The position numbers were made by a program, and so were the translations under genes. A stretch of DNA of 64,000 nucleotides from Otis tarda (lineage: Eukaryota > Chordata > Aves > Otidiformes > Otididae): the NCBI GenBank assembly GCA_026413225.1, contig CM048553.1, forward strand, positions 113,357,190 through 113,421,189, given 5' to 3'. The notes below the pieces were generated by a model. That model was not told where the DNA came from and searched no databases. It saw only the letters and a program-made list of their open reading frames with translations. Shown piece after piece: positions 46,150 through 57,329 of this stretch. How positions within the stretch are numbered: position 1 is the first letter of the stretch; every line of letters starts with the position of its first letter.

Positions 46150-46430
46150 GGGGTAGCACTTCTCCTCTCCGTCTGGCTGGCAATTATTAATTGCCCCTTG
46201 CAAAGCAAAACTCATTCTTCAGGGAGGATGGCAAGGGAGCTGCTACTGCCTAGTGCCACACGAAGGGCACTGACTGGTGAAATTAGTGAGGGTGGGAAAA
46301 GAAACGCATTCACGGAAATGTCAAACCCTTTTTTTTATTAGCTTAGTGGAAACAAAGTGACGGTGTTAACTGACTAGTGGCAGTCAACTTTGAGAACTGT
46401 CAAGTGTTGAGACTGTGATCACACCTCTGA
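46150..46430. promoter_or_regulatory. Candidate conserved non-coding element with a homeodomain-type palindrome
   Basis: Carries the exact palindrome GGCAATTATTAATTGCC at 46179-46195 (two 8-bp arms around one T), followed by CCCTTGCAAAGC and, farther on, TTTTTATTAGCTTAGTGG. The minus frame crossing it (45706-46215) is unrecognised. Confidence 0.35.
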
Positions 46431-46690
46431 TGCCCACGTCTGGTGCTCGGAGCAGCAAGAGATGGTCTGGGAAGGCAGAATGGAACATGCAGAAGGAAAG
46501 CCTCTGCTGGGACCACGTCCTTGAAGACGCTGACTGCAAAAGAGATCTGCTGAAATGGGACAAGGGACACGTGTCGTGAAGCCTAGCAGGAAAAACTAGA
46601 AAAAGCCCGTCAAATTGTTTAGTGTTCTAATACAAAAGTTCCAAAATGCCTTTTGGTCAAAACTTGTGCTTGCAGTTCTGTTCCACAGGC

Positions 46691-46709
46691 AAAAAAAAAA
46701 AAAAAAAAA
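46691..46709. repeat. Poly-A run (19)
   Basis: A19 followed by GG, with a short GTGTGAGTGTGTGTGTG tract shortly after (46721-46737). Confidence 0.85.
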
Positions 46710-47262
46710 GGTAAATTCTTGTGTGAGTGTGTGTGTGATTGCTAACGTTGCTTTTTCCTGTAATAAGTGTAGAATTAGATGGATTATTCTGGATAAAGAA
46801 TTTATTTACTAGAAAATTTATTTTAGGAGCAAAATTCCAAGGCACAATAAGTTTCATTTGGAATATTTAAAAATCAAGGATGTTGACTTTTTTTTTCAAA
46901 ATTAGTTTTCTTAATTTGTTGGCTGACATATTTTAAATGAAAAAAAAATCACTAAAGATGGATCAAGACATTTTATTGAAATACACATATATTTTACTTA
47001 GAAGGCTTCTAAAATGTTACTCAAACTTATTTTCACAGCTTTACGTGTATCTCAGGATCGTTGCTGGCAGCATCCTTCTTTCCCCAATCTTCAAAAAACC
47101 ACGTTACATTGGCTTTGCTAACAGTGAAACATTTAGTACCCTTAACCTCTGCTTCTGTCAGCATTTTGATGACAGCAGCTACTGGAGCCCTGCTGCAGCA
47201 TTTCCTTGCTGTCATGAAATGTGGTGGCTGGAGCTCTGTGTCAGAGAACTTGGAAATATGAT

Positions 47263-47280
47263 GGGGGGTGGGGGGGGGGG
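47263..47280. repeat. G-run (G6-T-G11)
   Basis: Seventeen G in eighteen bases. Such runs can form quadruplexes and are prone to assembly error in length. Confidence 0.8.
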
Positions 47281-47559
47281 TTAGTTTGTTGGGGCTGCAC
47301 AAGGGAGGGGTTGCCAACCTGTTTTAGGTCAGGAGTCTCTTCAATCCAATGTCTTGGTTTTGAAGCCTCAGCAAGTCTCACACCGAGAGCATGGGATATC
47401 CATTGCCCAGAGGAAAGGTTTTTGCCTGAATTGTCCCAGACCCAGGCAGTCCCTGCAGGAGGGCGCGACACTATAGGTAACTTGGGGTTACACAGCAAAG
47501 CAAAATTAACAGATGTAGAAGTGGAGGTTACAATATAAACATACGCTCAGATACTAGTG

Positions 47560-47830
47560 TAATGAACATAGTATAAATATTTAGATGTATTCCTACATCT
47601 AATTCTTAGCCTTATAATTCTTCTGTCAAATGGTTTACAAAAGGCAAAACTATATTTCAGTTACAGGCACGGCTTCATAATTCTTCTAGTTAATTAAGGC
47701 ACCCAAATGAACTTCATGTCTGTCGGCTTCCACTTTGTAAATGGTACCAATCTGCAGATAACTAAAGGCTTTTCCTATCAGTGTCAGTAACGGCAATTTA
47801 GGCCACGGATAGTTGTCCACAGCACATCTG
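47560..47830. promoter_or_regulatory. Candidate conserved non-coding element
   Basis: The 11-mer ATAATTCTTCT occurs twice, at 47614-47624 and 47677-47687. The second copy is followed almost at once by TTAATTAA at 47690-47697. Other words are CAAATGGTTTACAAAAGG and CAGTGTCAGTAACGGC. Unique AT-rich DNA, no frame of note. Confidence 0.4.
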
Positions 47831-47979
47831 TTGCTGAGTGTCCAGCCTGGGAGAAAAGTGGCAGCTCTGCATGTTGTTCATACAACTCCTGTAAACAGAT
47901 CGTTGCGTATGTGCGTGGACAGACATCATGTATGGGAAGAATAAATTGCTGTTTGGGATCTCTTTATATTAAGTGTGAG

Positions 47980-49090
47980 TGAGTGTACCATTCTTGGAGC
48001 ATTGCTGTTTGAGTGCAGGCCCTATCGATGCGGTGTGTGTTCCTGGTGCCCAGCCCATGACCACTTCTCCAGCCCGGAGCTGCTCTGTGGAGCTGGGATG
48101 AGGACAGTGAATTTCCCCAGGCTCAGTGCTGGCATGGCACAGGAGCACAATGTCCTGAGAGGGGTCCCAGTGTCAGCACAAATGCAGAGCAGTGCCCCAA
48201 GAATGGGCAGGCATCATGCCAATGGATGGCCAGGGGCGCGGGGATGCCAAAGCCGGTGGTGGCATAGGAACAAGGGGCTGGTGGGCCCCACCTTCCCAGT
48301 ACAGCCGTGCTGTGCAGCACGGCTGACGTTGGCCCAGGGCACTGTTCATTTCTCTGTTTCTTTCTCCGTCTGTTTTTATGCAAAAACTGTGTAGCTGCGC
48401 AAGCAAGGGAGCAGGAGGGCTGGCCTGTCCTCTGTTGGGGTGTGACCAGGTGCTCAGGTGCCACTGTGCCACCCAGAGCAGAGAGGGGCTGCAGGGGATC
48501 TCCCTGGGGGCCTGAGGCTGGGCTGCCTGTGGTGGTCCCAGAGCCTCGCTGGCAACTGGGATCAGCTGAGTGCCAGGTGGGGAATCCCCCTTTGCCAGGG
48601 GAATCCCTACCTGGCCACTTCACAGTTGTTTTTAAGGACAGCAAGGAGCCTTATCACGTCTCCACATCTGTGCCAGATGCTTCGCATTCCAGCAATGTTC
48701 TGCAAATGTGCTCAACCCTACATCGTCTCGCCAAAGAGGCCTCACCACTTGCCACCTCGGTGGCTGGCAGCCTCCGGCCAGGCACCCAAGGCAAGGGGAA
48801 GGGAAAGGACCCTGCTCCCAAAGATGTCCCCACAGAGCCAGCAGCAGGTGACACAGCCCTGCCCCTCACCCGTGTCAGCGGGACCGCGCCCGGCAGCGGG
48901 TGCCACACGTGTAGCGAGGCCGGACCGTGCACAGCCAAAGTTCAGGCAAACAGAGGGAAGAGGAGAAATTATTTCCGACCCTGCAGCACCAAGGCCACTT
49001 TGGCCACCTTTGCGTTTTGTGTTGAACCGTAGCCAGAGCACGGGGCACTGCTGGCACCGGTATCTCTGCAGTGACAGACTTGTGGAAGGG
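47980..49090. other. GC-rich block with overlapping open frames, unassigned
   Basis: GC content by eye is near 58-60 percent, above both flanks, with moderate CpG content around 48760-48930. Frames of 241 codons (48307-49032 plus), 224 codons (48458-49132 plus), 173 codons (48123-48644 minus) and 133 codons (48742-49143 minus) overlap. None has a recognisable domain, and openness in several frames at once points to composition. A perfect 10-bp-stem inverted repeat, CAGCCGTGCT / AGCACGGCTG, lies at 48302-48325. A lncRNA exon or a GC-rich regulatory element is possible. Confidence 0.3.
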
Positions 49091-49109
49091 TATGCCTCTT
49101 GGGGAGCAC

Positions 49110-49480
49110 TCTGCTCCCCGAAGAGTAAATAATTAATAAACACCTCTCACAGCATCTTCCAAAGTGCTGATACCCGTCAGCCTGGAGCCAGACCCCGCTG
49201 CTTCGCCATCTCGTTGCCATGCGGAGTATCAGCATGCCTTGTCCTCCGTCTCTCTCCCTATCTCCCATGTCTGTGCTGGTTTGGGGCTTCTTTCTCTTTA
49301 AGAGGAAACTCGGCGGAAGCCTCGCTATTCAATATTGTTTCATATTATTTGGTTGTGAAACAATTTAATTTGTTTATGACTCTAAAGGTCAGATTTGACT
49401 GTTGCCCAAATTTCTGAAGAATAAAGAATGAAGCGGGTTTGAAGGGGACTTTGTGGCATGATAAACTGGAGAAAGAGAAG
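49110..49480. promoter_or_regulatory. Candidate conserved non-coding element with opposed SOX-type sites
   Basis: Begins with AAATAATTAATAAACACC. The core contains ATTGTTTCA at 49334-49342 and its exact reverse complement TGAAACAAT at 49356-49364, that is, two SOX-type AACAAT words facing each other across 13 bases, followed by TTTAATTTG. The sequence is unique and AT-rich after a GC-rich block. A good enhancer candidate by appearance. Confidence 0.42.
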
Positions 49481-49659
49481 GGGGCTAGTGAGAATATTTA
49501 ACTGGAACAGCACGGCAAACTTACCTTCAGCTCAGGTTTAAAAGCCTAGTCAATCATTACACATTTTTTATTATTTACCTGGTACAAAATCCCCCCGGGA
49601 GAAGAAGGAGAAAAACTCACAGGCCACATTCTTTCAAATTTTTAGTAGCTTGCTCAGAA

Positions 49660-49662
<3 letters not shown>

Positions 49663-49691
<29 letters not shown>
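49663..49691. repeat. Poly-T run (29)
   Basis: Longest homopolymer in the window. On the minus strand it could be a retroposon A-tail, but no body is recognisable on the relevant (higher-coordinate) side. Confidence 0.9.
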
Positions 49692-51149
49692 GTTATAGCT
49701 CAGGACGATTGGACTGATATGGATTGCATTGGTGCCTGGATAGATGAGAAATAAAGTGGAAGCACATTGTGGTTGCAGCTCCAGGCAGGGGATAACAGTG
49801 AAGAGAGCAGGGCCAGCCGGGGACTTTGAGAAGGAAGGTAATTCTCACACAGTCATCAGAAGACAAAGGTTGCATTTACACCTGGCCAGAAGGTTTAATC
49901 ATCTACTATTTCCAAACATTGCAGGCTCACAATCTGTTGTGTCTGAGATCATAAAACATATCACAAACTGGAGACAAGAGACCTGGGTCTTGATTGACCA
50001 AAGCTTATCTTTTCTTTTTCTTCCTTCTTATTTTTCACTCCATTTTCTGCCTTTGAAAAATAAAAAAATAAAAAAAAATTTAAAAAAGATGCTTTGGAAA
50101 GGACTTGCTTTGCTCAGAAAATTCTTACCCAGTATAGCAGGAAATGTGATGCAAAACAATTCTGAAAACCAGGGATTAACGGGCAATTTTCATTCCTCTT
50201 TGCCTCACAGTGTCAAGACCACTTGGGAGATGGATCACCTGGCTGCTAAAACCTCCCTCCCAGGCTTGCTGGGAAAAGAAATTGTGGAAAAGAGTCCAGA
50301 AAGAGAGGAATATTTGAAGAGGAGCAAGTAGAAACCTCTCGTAGGTTAGTTTTCCAGGTCCTACCACAAAAATAACTAACATTCAACCACCTGAAACACT
50401 GGGTGTAGGTGTCTTTCATCTGTTTTAGCGAGGAGGGTTAAATTACAGTAACATTGAAAGAGAAGCTGGCTGGGGTGGGACAGGTTTTGGGTAACGTTAG
50501 CCACACTTTTGCAGTTTGGCTCTGTAGTTGGCTTCCTCCGTACCTGTGAGGTGGGCGAGGAGGTTTATTGAGCAAGATCAGAGACTCCCATAGCAAAGAG
50601 AGGTTTGGGGAACACTATTTCTGCTTCCTCCCCTCCATTGCCTCTGCAGGACCACCACCCTTTGCTATCTGCCCACGGCCAGGCTGTGAAGAGGAGTGGG
50701 GACTCAACACGGGCGGTGTTTCCCACTGATATTCCTGATGGTCTATAGGAGAAAGGGTGGAAGGGCCACGCCCTGGCCCCGGCTCCAGCCTCACTCAAAA
50801 GGGTTGTGCCTTCTCAGGGAGGGACCCTGGAAGAGATGATGTTGCTTTGCACCTCATTTGGGTGTTACAGTTCGAACTCATCAAAGCACTTAGCGCTGGG
50901 AGGAGGAACCGGCCCTATTGAGATGAAGAGTTGCCCTTGCTGACTTCAAAAGGGGGTTGAATTTAACCCTTTGACTCCAGTGGGGTTTGAGCCCCTGGTT
51001 GGCGTTAAGCATGTGCTGTTGCTGGGTTGGGACCATCCTCTCTGTTTGGAAGGGGAAATCAGTAGATTCAGTTTATTTGTGGTATATCATCATCTACCTG
51101 GTGACACCTCTGTGCATTTAATGACTGCCAGCTCTGTAACCTCCTCCCG
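49692..51149. other. Unique sequence with one long unassigned frame
   Basis: The plus frame 49744-50331 (195 codons) crosses an A-rich Lys-coding stretch near 50055-50090 and has no recognisable domain. GACTTCAAAAGGGGGTTG and TTGACTCCAGTGGGG near 50941-50986 faintly recall old amniote repeats. Otherwise nothing supported. Confidence 0.35.
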
Positions 51150-51400
51150 TCAGGGAAAAAAAAAAAAATCGAGCAGGAGCAATAAGAGCTTCCTCAGGAG
51201 AAACTAATTAATCAAGGCAGGCTGGAGTGCCATCTGCCCCTGGCACTGCCGGGCACCCTCAGGTTGTCCCTTGCCTGGCCGGGGCTGCCAGCCACCTGAT
51301 AACAAGAGTGGCATCTTTGATGTTGTGTAGGGCAGCAGTCACATACAATTGCATAATCAAGGTCATTGGAAAATTACACAAAACTTTGCCCATGTCTATT
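51150..51400. promoter_or_regulatory. Candidate conserved non-coding element
   Basis: Contains ACTAATTAATCAAGG (TAATTAAT at 51205-51212), GATAACAAGAGTGGC and CAATTGCATAATCAAGG. It overlaps no repeat. Called on texture. Confidence 0.35.
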
Positions 51401-51539
51401 GGAAAAAAAGTGAAGTACTTCCAAAAAAAAAAAAACCAAACCACCCAAACTTTCTGCTCATGCCACCCACACACCACTCTGTACAGTGCCGAGCTGTCCC
51501 ATTACTGTATCCTGGAAGCACTGATGAAAAAAATAATGT

Positions 51540-51790
51540 CATCCACATAAAAGCAATTAAAAATTTTCTCTGGTAGCCACATGAAGTCAGCTCTGTGGTT
51601 TTCCCTCTCTCCTTCAGCTGCAGCTTCAATTAGATGATGATGATGTGCAAATACAAGAAGTAATAGCCTCATGCTTTGCATTGCTGAGTGTTGTCCTTCT
51701 GAGGCTTTTAAGTCTCAGGGCGGTGAGTTTGATTTCACATGCCCTTAGGAGCTATTAAAGTCTTTCCAAGGCTACTTTACAGACAGAAGA
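51540..51790. promoter_or_regulatory. Candidate conserved non-coding element
   Basis: AAGCAATTAAAAATTTTC, TTCAATTAGATGATGATGATG, GTGCAAATACAAG and GCTTTGCATTGCTGAGTG in a unique AT-rich island. No coding potential. Called on texture. Confidence 0.35.
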
Positions 51791-53569
51791 AATAGCTAGG
51801 TTGAAAATTTGTAAGTGAAAATAAAGAAGACATTCAGAATTTATATTTGGAAAAAGAAATTTCTTGGATATGTTATTTCCCAAACATTTTTCTGTGTTAA
51901 TAAATCTGATATTGATAAGTAGAGGGGTTTTTCTAGGTTTTTTTTTGTTTTCATTTATCACCTTTCCTTGCTCCCTTCTAATTTTTTCCTTTTTTTTTTC
52001 CATTCTGTTTATGAGAAAAAGAAAGTAATGGAGATGGCATACAGAGAAAGAACTTGTAGCATGAAAGAAGCCAGGGCTAGAAAATGAAGCAAGAAATAAA
52101 CACTGAAAATGTGAAACTTTTTTTTTTTGTAAGAAAACAAAAGAAAAAAAACGCTTCTAACTCCCGAATGCCTTGCTGGGCAGGCGTGAGGTGGCGGGGA
52201 GGGTGTGGGTCCAGCCCTATTTGCCCAGCTGGACCAGTGTGGGCCACTTTTCCTGGCTGCCCCTGAGCGTTACTGTCCCCTGCCTGTTCAGCGGGGACAT
52301 CCTGGTGTCAGGACAGGGCTTTCTGCAACTCCCACCTCACTGTATTTCTTCATTGGAGAGGATATCCCATACACTGCTGGTTCTACACCACTAAAATCTA
52401 CATGGCACAGAGGTCCAGGTGGTATTGTGCAAGGCATCACAATGCCACTTTGAAAATCTTATGCCTTTAACTCTGAATTTAGATTTCTGACTAGCCCCTC
52501 TTGCAGCCAACTCATTTCTGGGTAGTTTGAGTGTGTCTCCTTCCAATTTCTGTCCTGTCAAAGCTCTTCTCCTTAAAGCATCTCCCATCTTCCTGAGGAT
52601 GGATTGATAACACTCAGTATTTCTGGTCATGAGAATATTGTGGCAGAACTTTTTAGCTTCTCTTTCCATAGACCCAGGTAAATTGATGGTTTGAAATATC
52701 ACCTGCCATTCTGTTGCTTCATAACTTCTGGAGTACAGGGGAAAGCCATCTTTCCCCTCGTGATGAAAGGGCTTTCTCTTTTCATTATTCACATCATATG
52801 TGGTATAATAGTTCACATGTCTCTTCTTAATTTTAAAAGCTTAAAAGTTCAATGAACCTTTTTTCCCCCATTTTTAAAGAAGCTGTTAGAAAACAGCCAC
52901 ATGCTTTCCTAGCCAATATGTCACATGATCTAAAAGACAGATCATCCCTCTGAATCCCATCCGTAAGCCAGATGACTTAATTACAGTACAGGAGTTGAAG
53001 TGAAGGCACAATCCATCCTCTTGAGTTTGCATTGTGCTCCAGTTTTGCTTTTTAAATTGACACAGTGGATATCAATCCTTATGTTGAGGACATTGAAATT
53101 AGTAGGGTTGTACTGCTTATATAATCTCTGGTGGGAACCTTGTTGTATCTTAAAGTATTTTAAATTTCTATTATCTAATCACATGCAGCAGTAAAAAACA
53201 AGCTGCTCCATCCCAGGGAGCTCCTAAATGCCTGTGGGCACCTCCCCAGGGCTGGCAGGCATGCAGCCAGGTATTCCACTTGATGTCAGCTACCAGTGCC
53301 TCTGTCGTCAAAAAAAATAGTTGCTTTCTAGTTTATTAAGGGATAAAACTTCCATTACTACTGATGGAGCATGTAGGTCAATCTCTCCGAGAACTGTTGG
53401 TTCCTTGCTCAAGGAACGTTGATGGACATTAAACATTTGGGGTGGAAAGCAGACGGGAACGATCACATGGAGACCTTTCTGTCCCTTTATTATCAGTGCA
53501 AGAAAAACTGCAGCAGGCCCAAGGAAGCGGTGTGTTTAGCATTTGTTTCCTCCAAGGGCTGTTACGTGT
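51791..53569. other. Unique sequence, no gene supported
   Basis: T-runs at about 51993-52001 and 52118-52128. The minus frame 52391-52816 (141 residues as translated) opens on GTG rather than ATG, with the next upstream in-frame stop only a few codons away, and matches no family that I know. Nothing else supported. Confidence 0.4.
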
Positions 53570-53775
53570 GGTTTAGCTCTTGAAGGCTTTCTTCCACCCT
53601 CTGCGGCGTGGCGGAGGTGAGGGACCCGTTGCTGGTCTGCACCACACTCGGCTGGGGCCTTGGGTTACTGCAGCTGTCCCACCAGTGAGCAATAACAATG
53701 ACAAGTAAAGCTACTGGGTTGAAAAAGGCCACTTGAAAATCAAATGCTCTGATCCTCACGATGTAGAGGCCAGGC
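53570..53775. promoter_or_regulatory. Candidate conserved non-coding element
   Basis: SOX-type AACAATG at 53694-53700, immediately followed by ACAAGTAAAGC, then CCACTTGAAAATCAAATGC. Unique sequence. Called on texture. Confidence 0.3.
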
Positions 53776-54149
53776 CGGATGGTGAGTGCAGCCCCAGCAC
53801 CCAGAATATTTGAGGAATCATCTTGCCCCCATGGGAAGGGATGGTTTCAGTGGTGGGTATGCAGGAGCTATGCAGAGGCAGCCAAACCTCCCTGTGCCCT
53901 TTCTGGCCAGACAGTGCCTTTTTGGTGGGAAAATACAGGAATCTGGCTAAACCTGCTCCTAGCCCATTGGGGCAGCAGGGCATCCTTGGGGCCCTGGGTA
54001 GGGCGAGGGTCTGGAAAACCAATAGATTCAGGAACTCTGCTTGCTTGGCTGCTTTGTGCAGAGATGTAACAGTACCGACTGGGCTATACCCCTCTCGTAC
54101 ATACCTCAAGTGTTTACTGTCGCCCTCAGAACATTTCCTGGATCAGCAG

Positions 54150-54400
54150 AACTGCTTTTCAGCTATAGTTTTTGTTGAAATATCTGGCTTTGAACCTAGA
54201 GAGCATGAATGGAGGCCTCAAATCTGTAAATCAGCTGCACTTTGGAAAACAAATCATCGTGGTGGAGTTTTGCCAAGCTAATTTTCTGTGCTCATTCATT
54301 ATTTGGTTTTCACTTTCTGAGCTGATTTAAACAGGCCATGCTCTAACTGTACCAGTTGTACCCAAGATACGAGCCTGATTTACACTTTGAAAATATGAAC
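54150..54400. promoter_or_regulatory. Candidate conserved non-coding element
   Basis: GTTGAAATATCTGGC, GTAAATCAGCTGCAC, AAACAAATCATCG, GCTAATTTTCTGTGC and CTGATTTAAACAGGCC in a unique AT-rich run. Called on texture. Confidence 0.3.
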
Positions 54401-56734
54401 TGCTTTCTGTCTCCATTTCCAGGATGATGAAGTGCTATGAAGAGGGGTTGTTCAGCAGCAAACATAGACCCTATAGACAAAAGCTTGCAGGTTGCCTCTG
54501 CTTAGCTGCTTGAGCTGGTGAGATGATATTACTGAAAAGAAAGCCGTGATCTTTCCATGTGCTACAGCAAAAGTGGTGTCTTCCAGGGAGAAAAAGACAA
54601 GACAGCTTCAACTGTGATTTCCCAGTGGGAAATTAGAAGAAAATAAGAAGATACAGAGGAACAAGCATCTGTGAAGGTACAGCAGCACCTGTAAAAAGAG
54701 GAAACAGAGGAGAAGCTATAGAGATGCGGCACGAACATCTAGAGTGTGGGAAATGGCAGGGGTGGAGAGACAGCATCCATGGCCTGGGAGAGGAATGGGA
54801 AGAAACCAATGGAAAATTTGGTAGTTATTTAAATGGCCACATAAAACTCAGCTTAACAAAACTGCGCCTTCACCCAGGATGTCTGCAACAGGCAGTGTGT
54901 GATGGTGTGGTTTCGTCAGCACTGAAACAGCACCAGGGAGGACAGAAAGAGTTTTTGGTTTTTGTTCTTGAGTTCAGGGGTTTCTTTGGTTCTAAAGTTT
55001 CCTATGGTAAAGTGAGATAGATCTGGTAAAAAAATTACTTCATTCAAAAACTTATCCTGCACCTTTAATAGGTGTTATTTCGTATTGATTGGAAATCAAC
55101 CTGTTACAAAAAGTTTCTGTTCCTTTTTCAGCCTTCTCAGCACTTTTTACCCCCCTGTGACTGGATGAGATCAGAATTTTTTTGATTGCCATAGGGGGCC
55201 AGAGCTTCACCTAAGGTAACTTTGTTCCAGTCACAAGCAAGGCAAAAGGATAGTGGAATTGCTGTCATGCAGTGCAGTTTCCACCCTCATTTTGCAGTTC
55301 CTGTAAGTCTGAATAATTAGACAAGCTTTGAGATGAACACCAAGTCTCCTTCTTTGCTCATGTGAAAGCCTTTCAGGCTTGATGAAGTTTAATATAGTAA
55401 TGCCATATTTGCAAGTTAAAAAATACTTGTCATTTCTAAGAGCACACAATTGTTTACATCTGTCCTAAAGTTTTAAAAAAACAAAGAGCTTTTCTTCAAA
55501 GGGAAAATGGGCTTGCTTGTTATTATTATTGCAGGATCCTTGTTTCCCCATCTTGGTGTACAAACAATATCGCCATACAGGGAATAGTCTTGTGTACAGA
55601 AATCTGAAATCCAGGACTGATATATGTACATGGTGGAAGAAAGAAGCTAGACATGCAAAATTATCCAATTTCACATTTGTCCTGGCATAGGATTAAGGAG
55701 ATTTAAAACAGATGAACAGGTTCACATAAGAACAATTGTTATAACTTCCATCAGAACGGTGTCACTGATATCCTCTTTAAAATGGTTTATGTTGCCAAAA
55801 GCAGAATGAAGAAGCCTTTGTGTAAATTCGCATTGAGTCACCTGTGCTAAGACTGCATAGACCTTCACAAAGTGCTTGGAAGAGCAGCTGCTGGAGTTGG
55901 TGGGACCTTGTTTATTCCAGTTTCTGTGAAATTTCAGGTACTTTTTTCCAACAGTGAATAGCAAGAATGTATCCCCTTGACGAGCTCTTTTATGTGGATA
56001 GTAGTTAGTGATAGTAATAACTCAGTTTTGTAATCTGAGTAATAATGGTGTTGGCCCAGCTCTGATGTTCTTATTGGTACCGGAATTCACTTTACTGTAG
56101 TCAGAAGCATGTGTCCTGTCATCCTTTTTCTATGGAGATGATCACAACCCCTCATTTTGAGTATGTCCTTCCATCAGGTGGATCCCTTGAGACATTGTTA
56201 TCTGTAGTTCAATGCCCTCTTCCCCCTTGCAGCTGTAAGCCACGTCTTCCTAGCATCTTCCTTCCTTTTACTGTTTCCAAGAAGTCATCCTGGTGAGATA
56301 TCCAGGAACCGAATGTGGTCCCAGGGGCATTGTGAGTTCCCCAATAAGAGGATTGACTGCGTTTTACAAGAGTACGGTTGTGCAAGGACAGGCAGGACAG
56401 ATGGCTGAACCTGCAGAACAAGTTTCAGCCATAAATGCTCTGAGCACCGTAAATGTTTGGTGGCTTTTTTTTTTTTTTTTTGAAAGCTGAAATATATTTG
56501 GGAAGTACTTGTTCAAACTACAGACTCAGTCAAATATTAACAAGTGGGAACTGAGGAAAAAAAAATGATAATTTGAAGGGCTCAAGCATGTGTGGGTTCT
56601 TGCTATATTTGCCTAACTATAATCACTGGGGCCACACTTGCGACAGGCTAAAACGTTGCTGTGAATAGAAAGTATACCATAAGGGTTCTCAAATATGAAA
56701 GTGGGGCTGGAACAAAGAGCAGGCACCAGACAGA
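54401..56734. other. Mostly unique sequence, one possible old repeat trace
   Basis: AGGGGGCCAGAGCTTCACCT followed by AAGGTAACTTTG at about 55192-55224 resembles the old amniote block GGGCCAGAGCCTCAGCTGGTGTAA. A T17 run lies at 56465-56481. The minus frame 55722-55964 and the others in this stretch are unrecognised. No gene supported. Confidence 0.35.
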
Positions 56735-56800
56735 CTTCCCCTGTTAACGATTACCGGCCTGTCACCCTGGTGCCAGCAGTCTCAGAAATCCCGTCAGGAG
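56735..56800 (+). mobile_element. Possible fragment of a non-LTR reverse transcriptase
   Basis: One frame here translates to NDYRPVTLVPAVSEI (from AACGATTACCGGCCTGTCAC), which resembles the N-terminal reverse-transcriptase motif NDYRPVALTSVVMK of L2/Rex-type or CR1-type LINEs. The match covers only about 15 residues and the flanks do not continue it clearly, so it may be coincidence. Confidence 0.25.
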
Positions 56801-56929
56801 CAGGCGGCAGTATCTCGCCCAACGTGACCGGGCTGCTTTGAAACCCTGCCTACAGCCTCGCCGTATTCCTTGCTACCGCCTCGTCACAAGGGAATGAACT
56901 TATCTCTCCACTTTTAAGAGTGTTTGCTT

Positions 56930-57125
56930 TAAAGATGATTTACCACACTTGACAATTACCGAATTTCCTAAATTCAGCCTGAGGTATTGTTGTTGTTATG
57001 TATCTTGCGCAGCGCAAAGCAGTACCTCAGCTGCAGAGCTGTAAATCTCTCAGCGTGCAGAAGGCTGCTCTCAATGCATGCTGAAGGTCCTCAGACGCTT
57101 CTTCCCTCGCAGTTCCACATCTTGG
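56930..57125. promoter_or_regulatory. Candidate conserved non-coding element
   Basis: GATGATTTACCACACTTGACAATTACC and TATTGTTGTTGTTATG, then a mixed stretch with GTAAATCTCTCAGCG and CTCAATGCATGC. Called on texture. Confidence 0.28.
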
Positions 57126-57329
57126 AGTGTCACTGGAGACAAAACCTTCTGACTGAAGGGAGGAAGAAAACAAAACTCTCACCAAGTCTTGCGGGAACAT
57201 CAGCCCACCATTGAGTTGTGACTCATTGCACCATCTTTGTCTGAAGGGGCAGGAGCTGCAGACCTAGTGTAGTAGGGACAAACACACAGCTGAAAATGCT
57301 CAGGAAAATGTTTTCAAGCCTTTTTTTAT

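Noticed and set aside
45706-46215. 169-codon minus-strand frame
   Set aside because: The translation includes a poly-Phe run from an A-tract and covers a CNE-like palindrome; no domain or splice context.
48307-49032. 241-codon plus-strand frame as a protein gene
   Set aside because: It lies in a GC-rich block where stops are rare, several frames on both strands are open, and no domain is recognisable.
52391-52816. 141-residue minus-strand frame as a possible pseudogene or element ORF
   Set aside because: It begins on GTG, the upstream stop is close, no family is recognised, and frames of this length are expected several times by chance in 64 kb.
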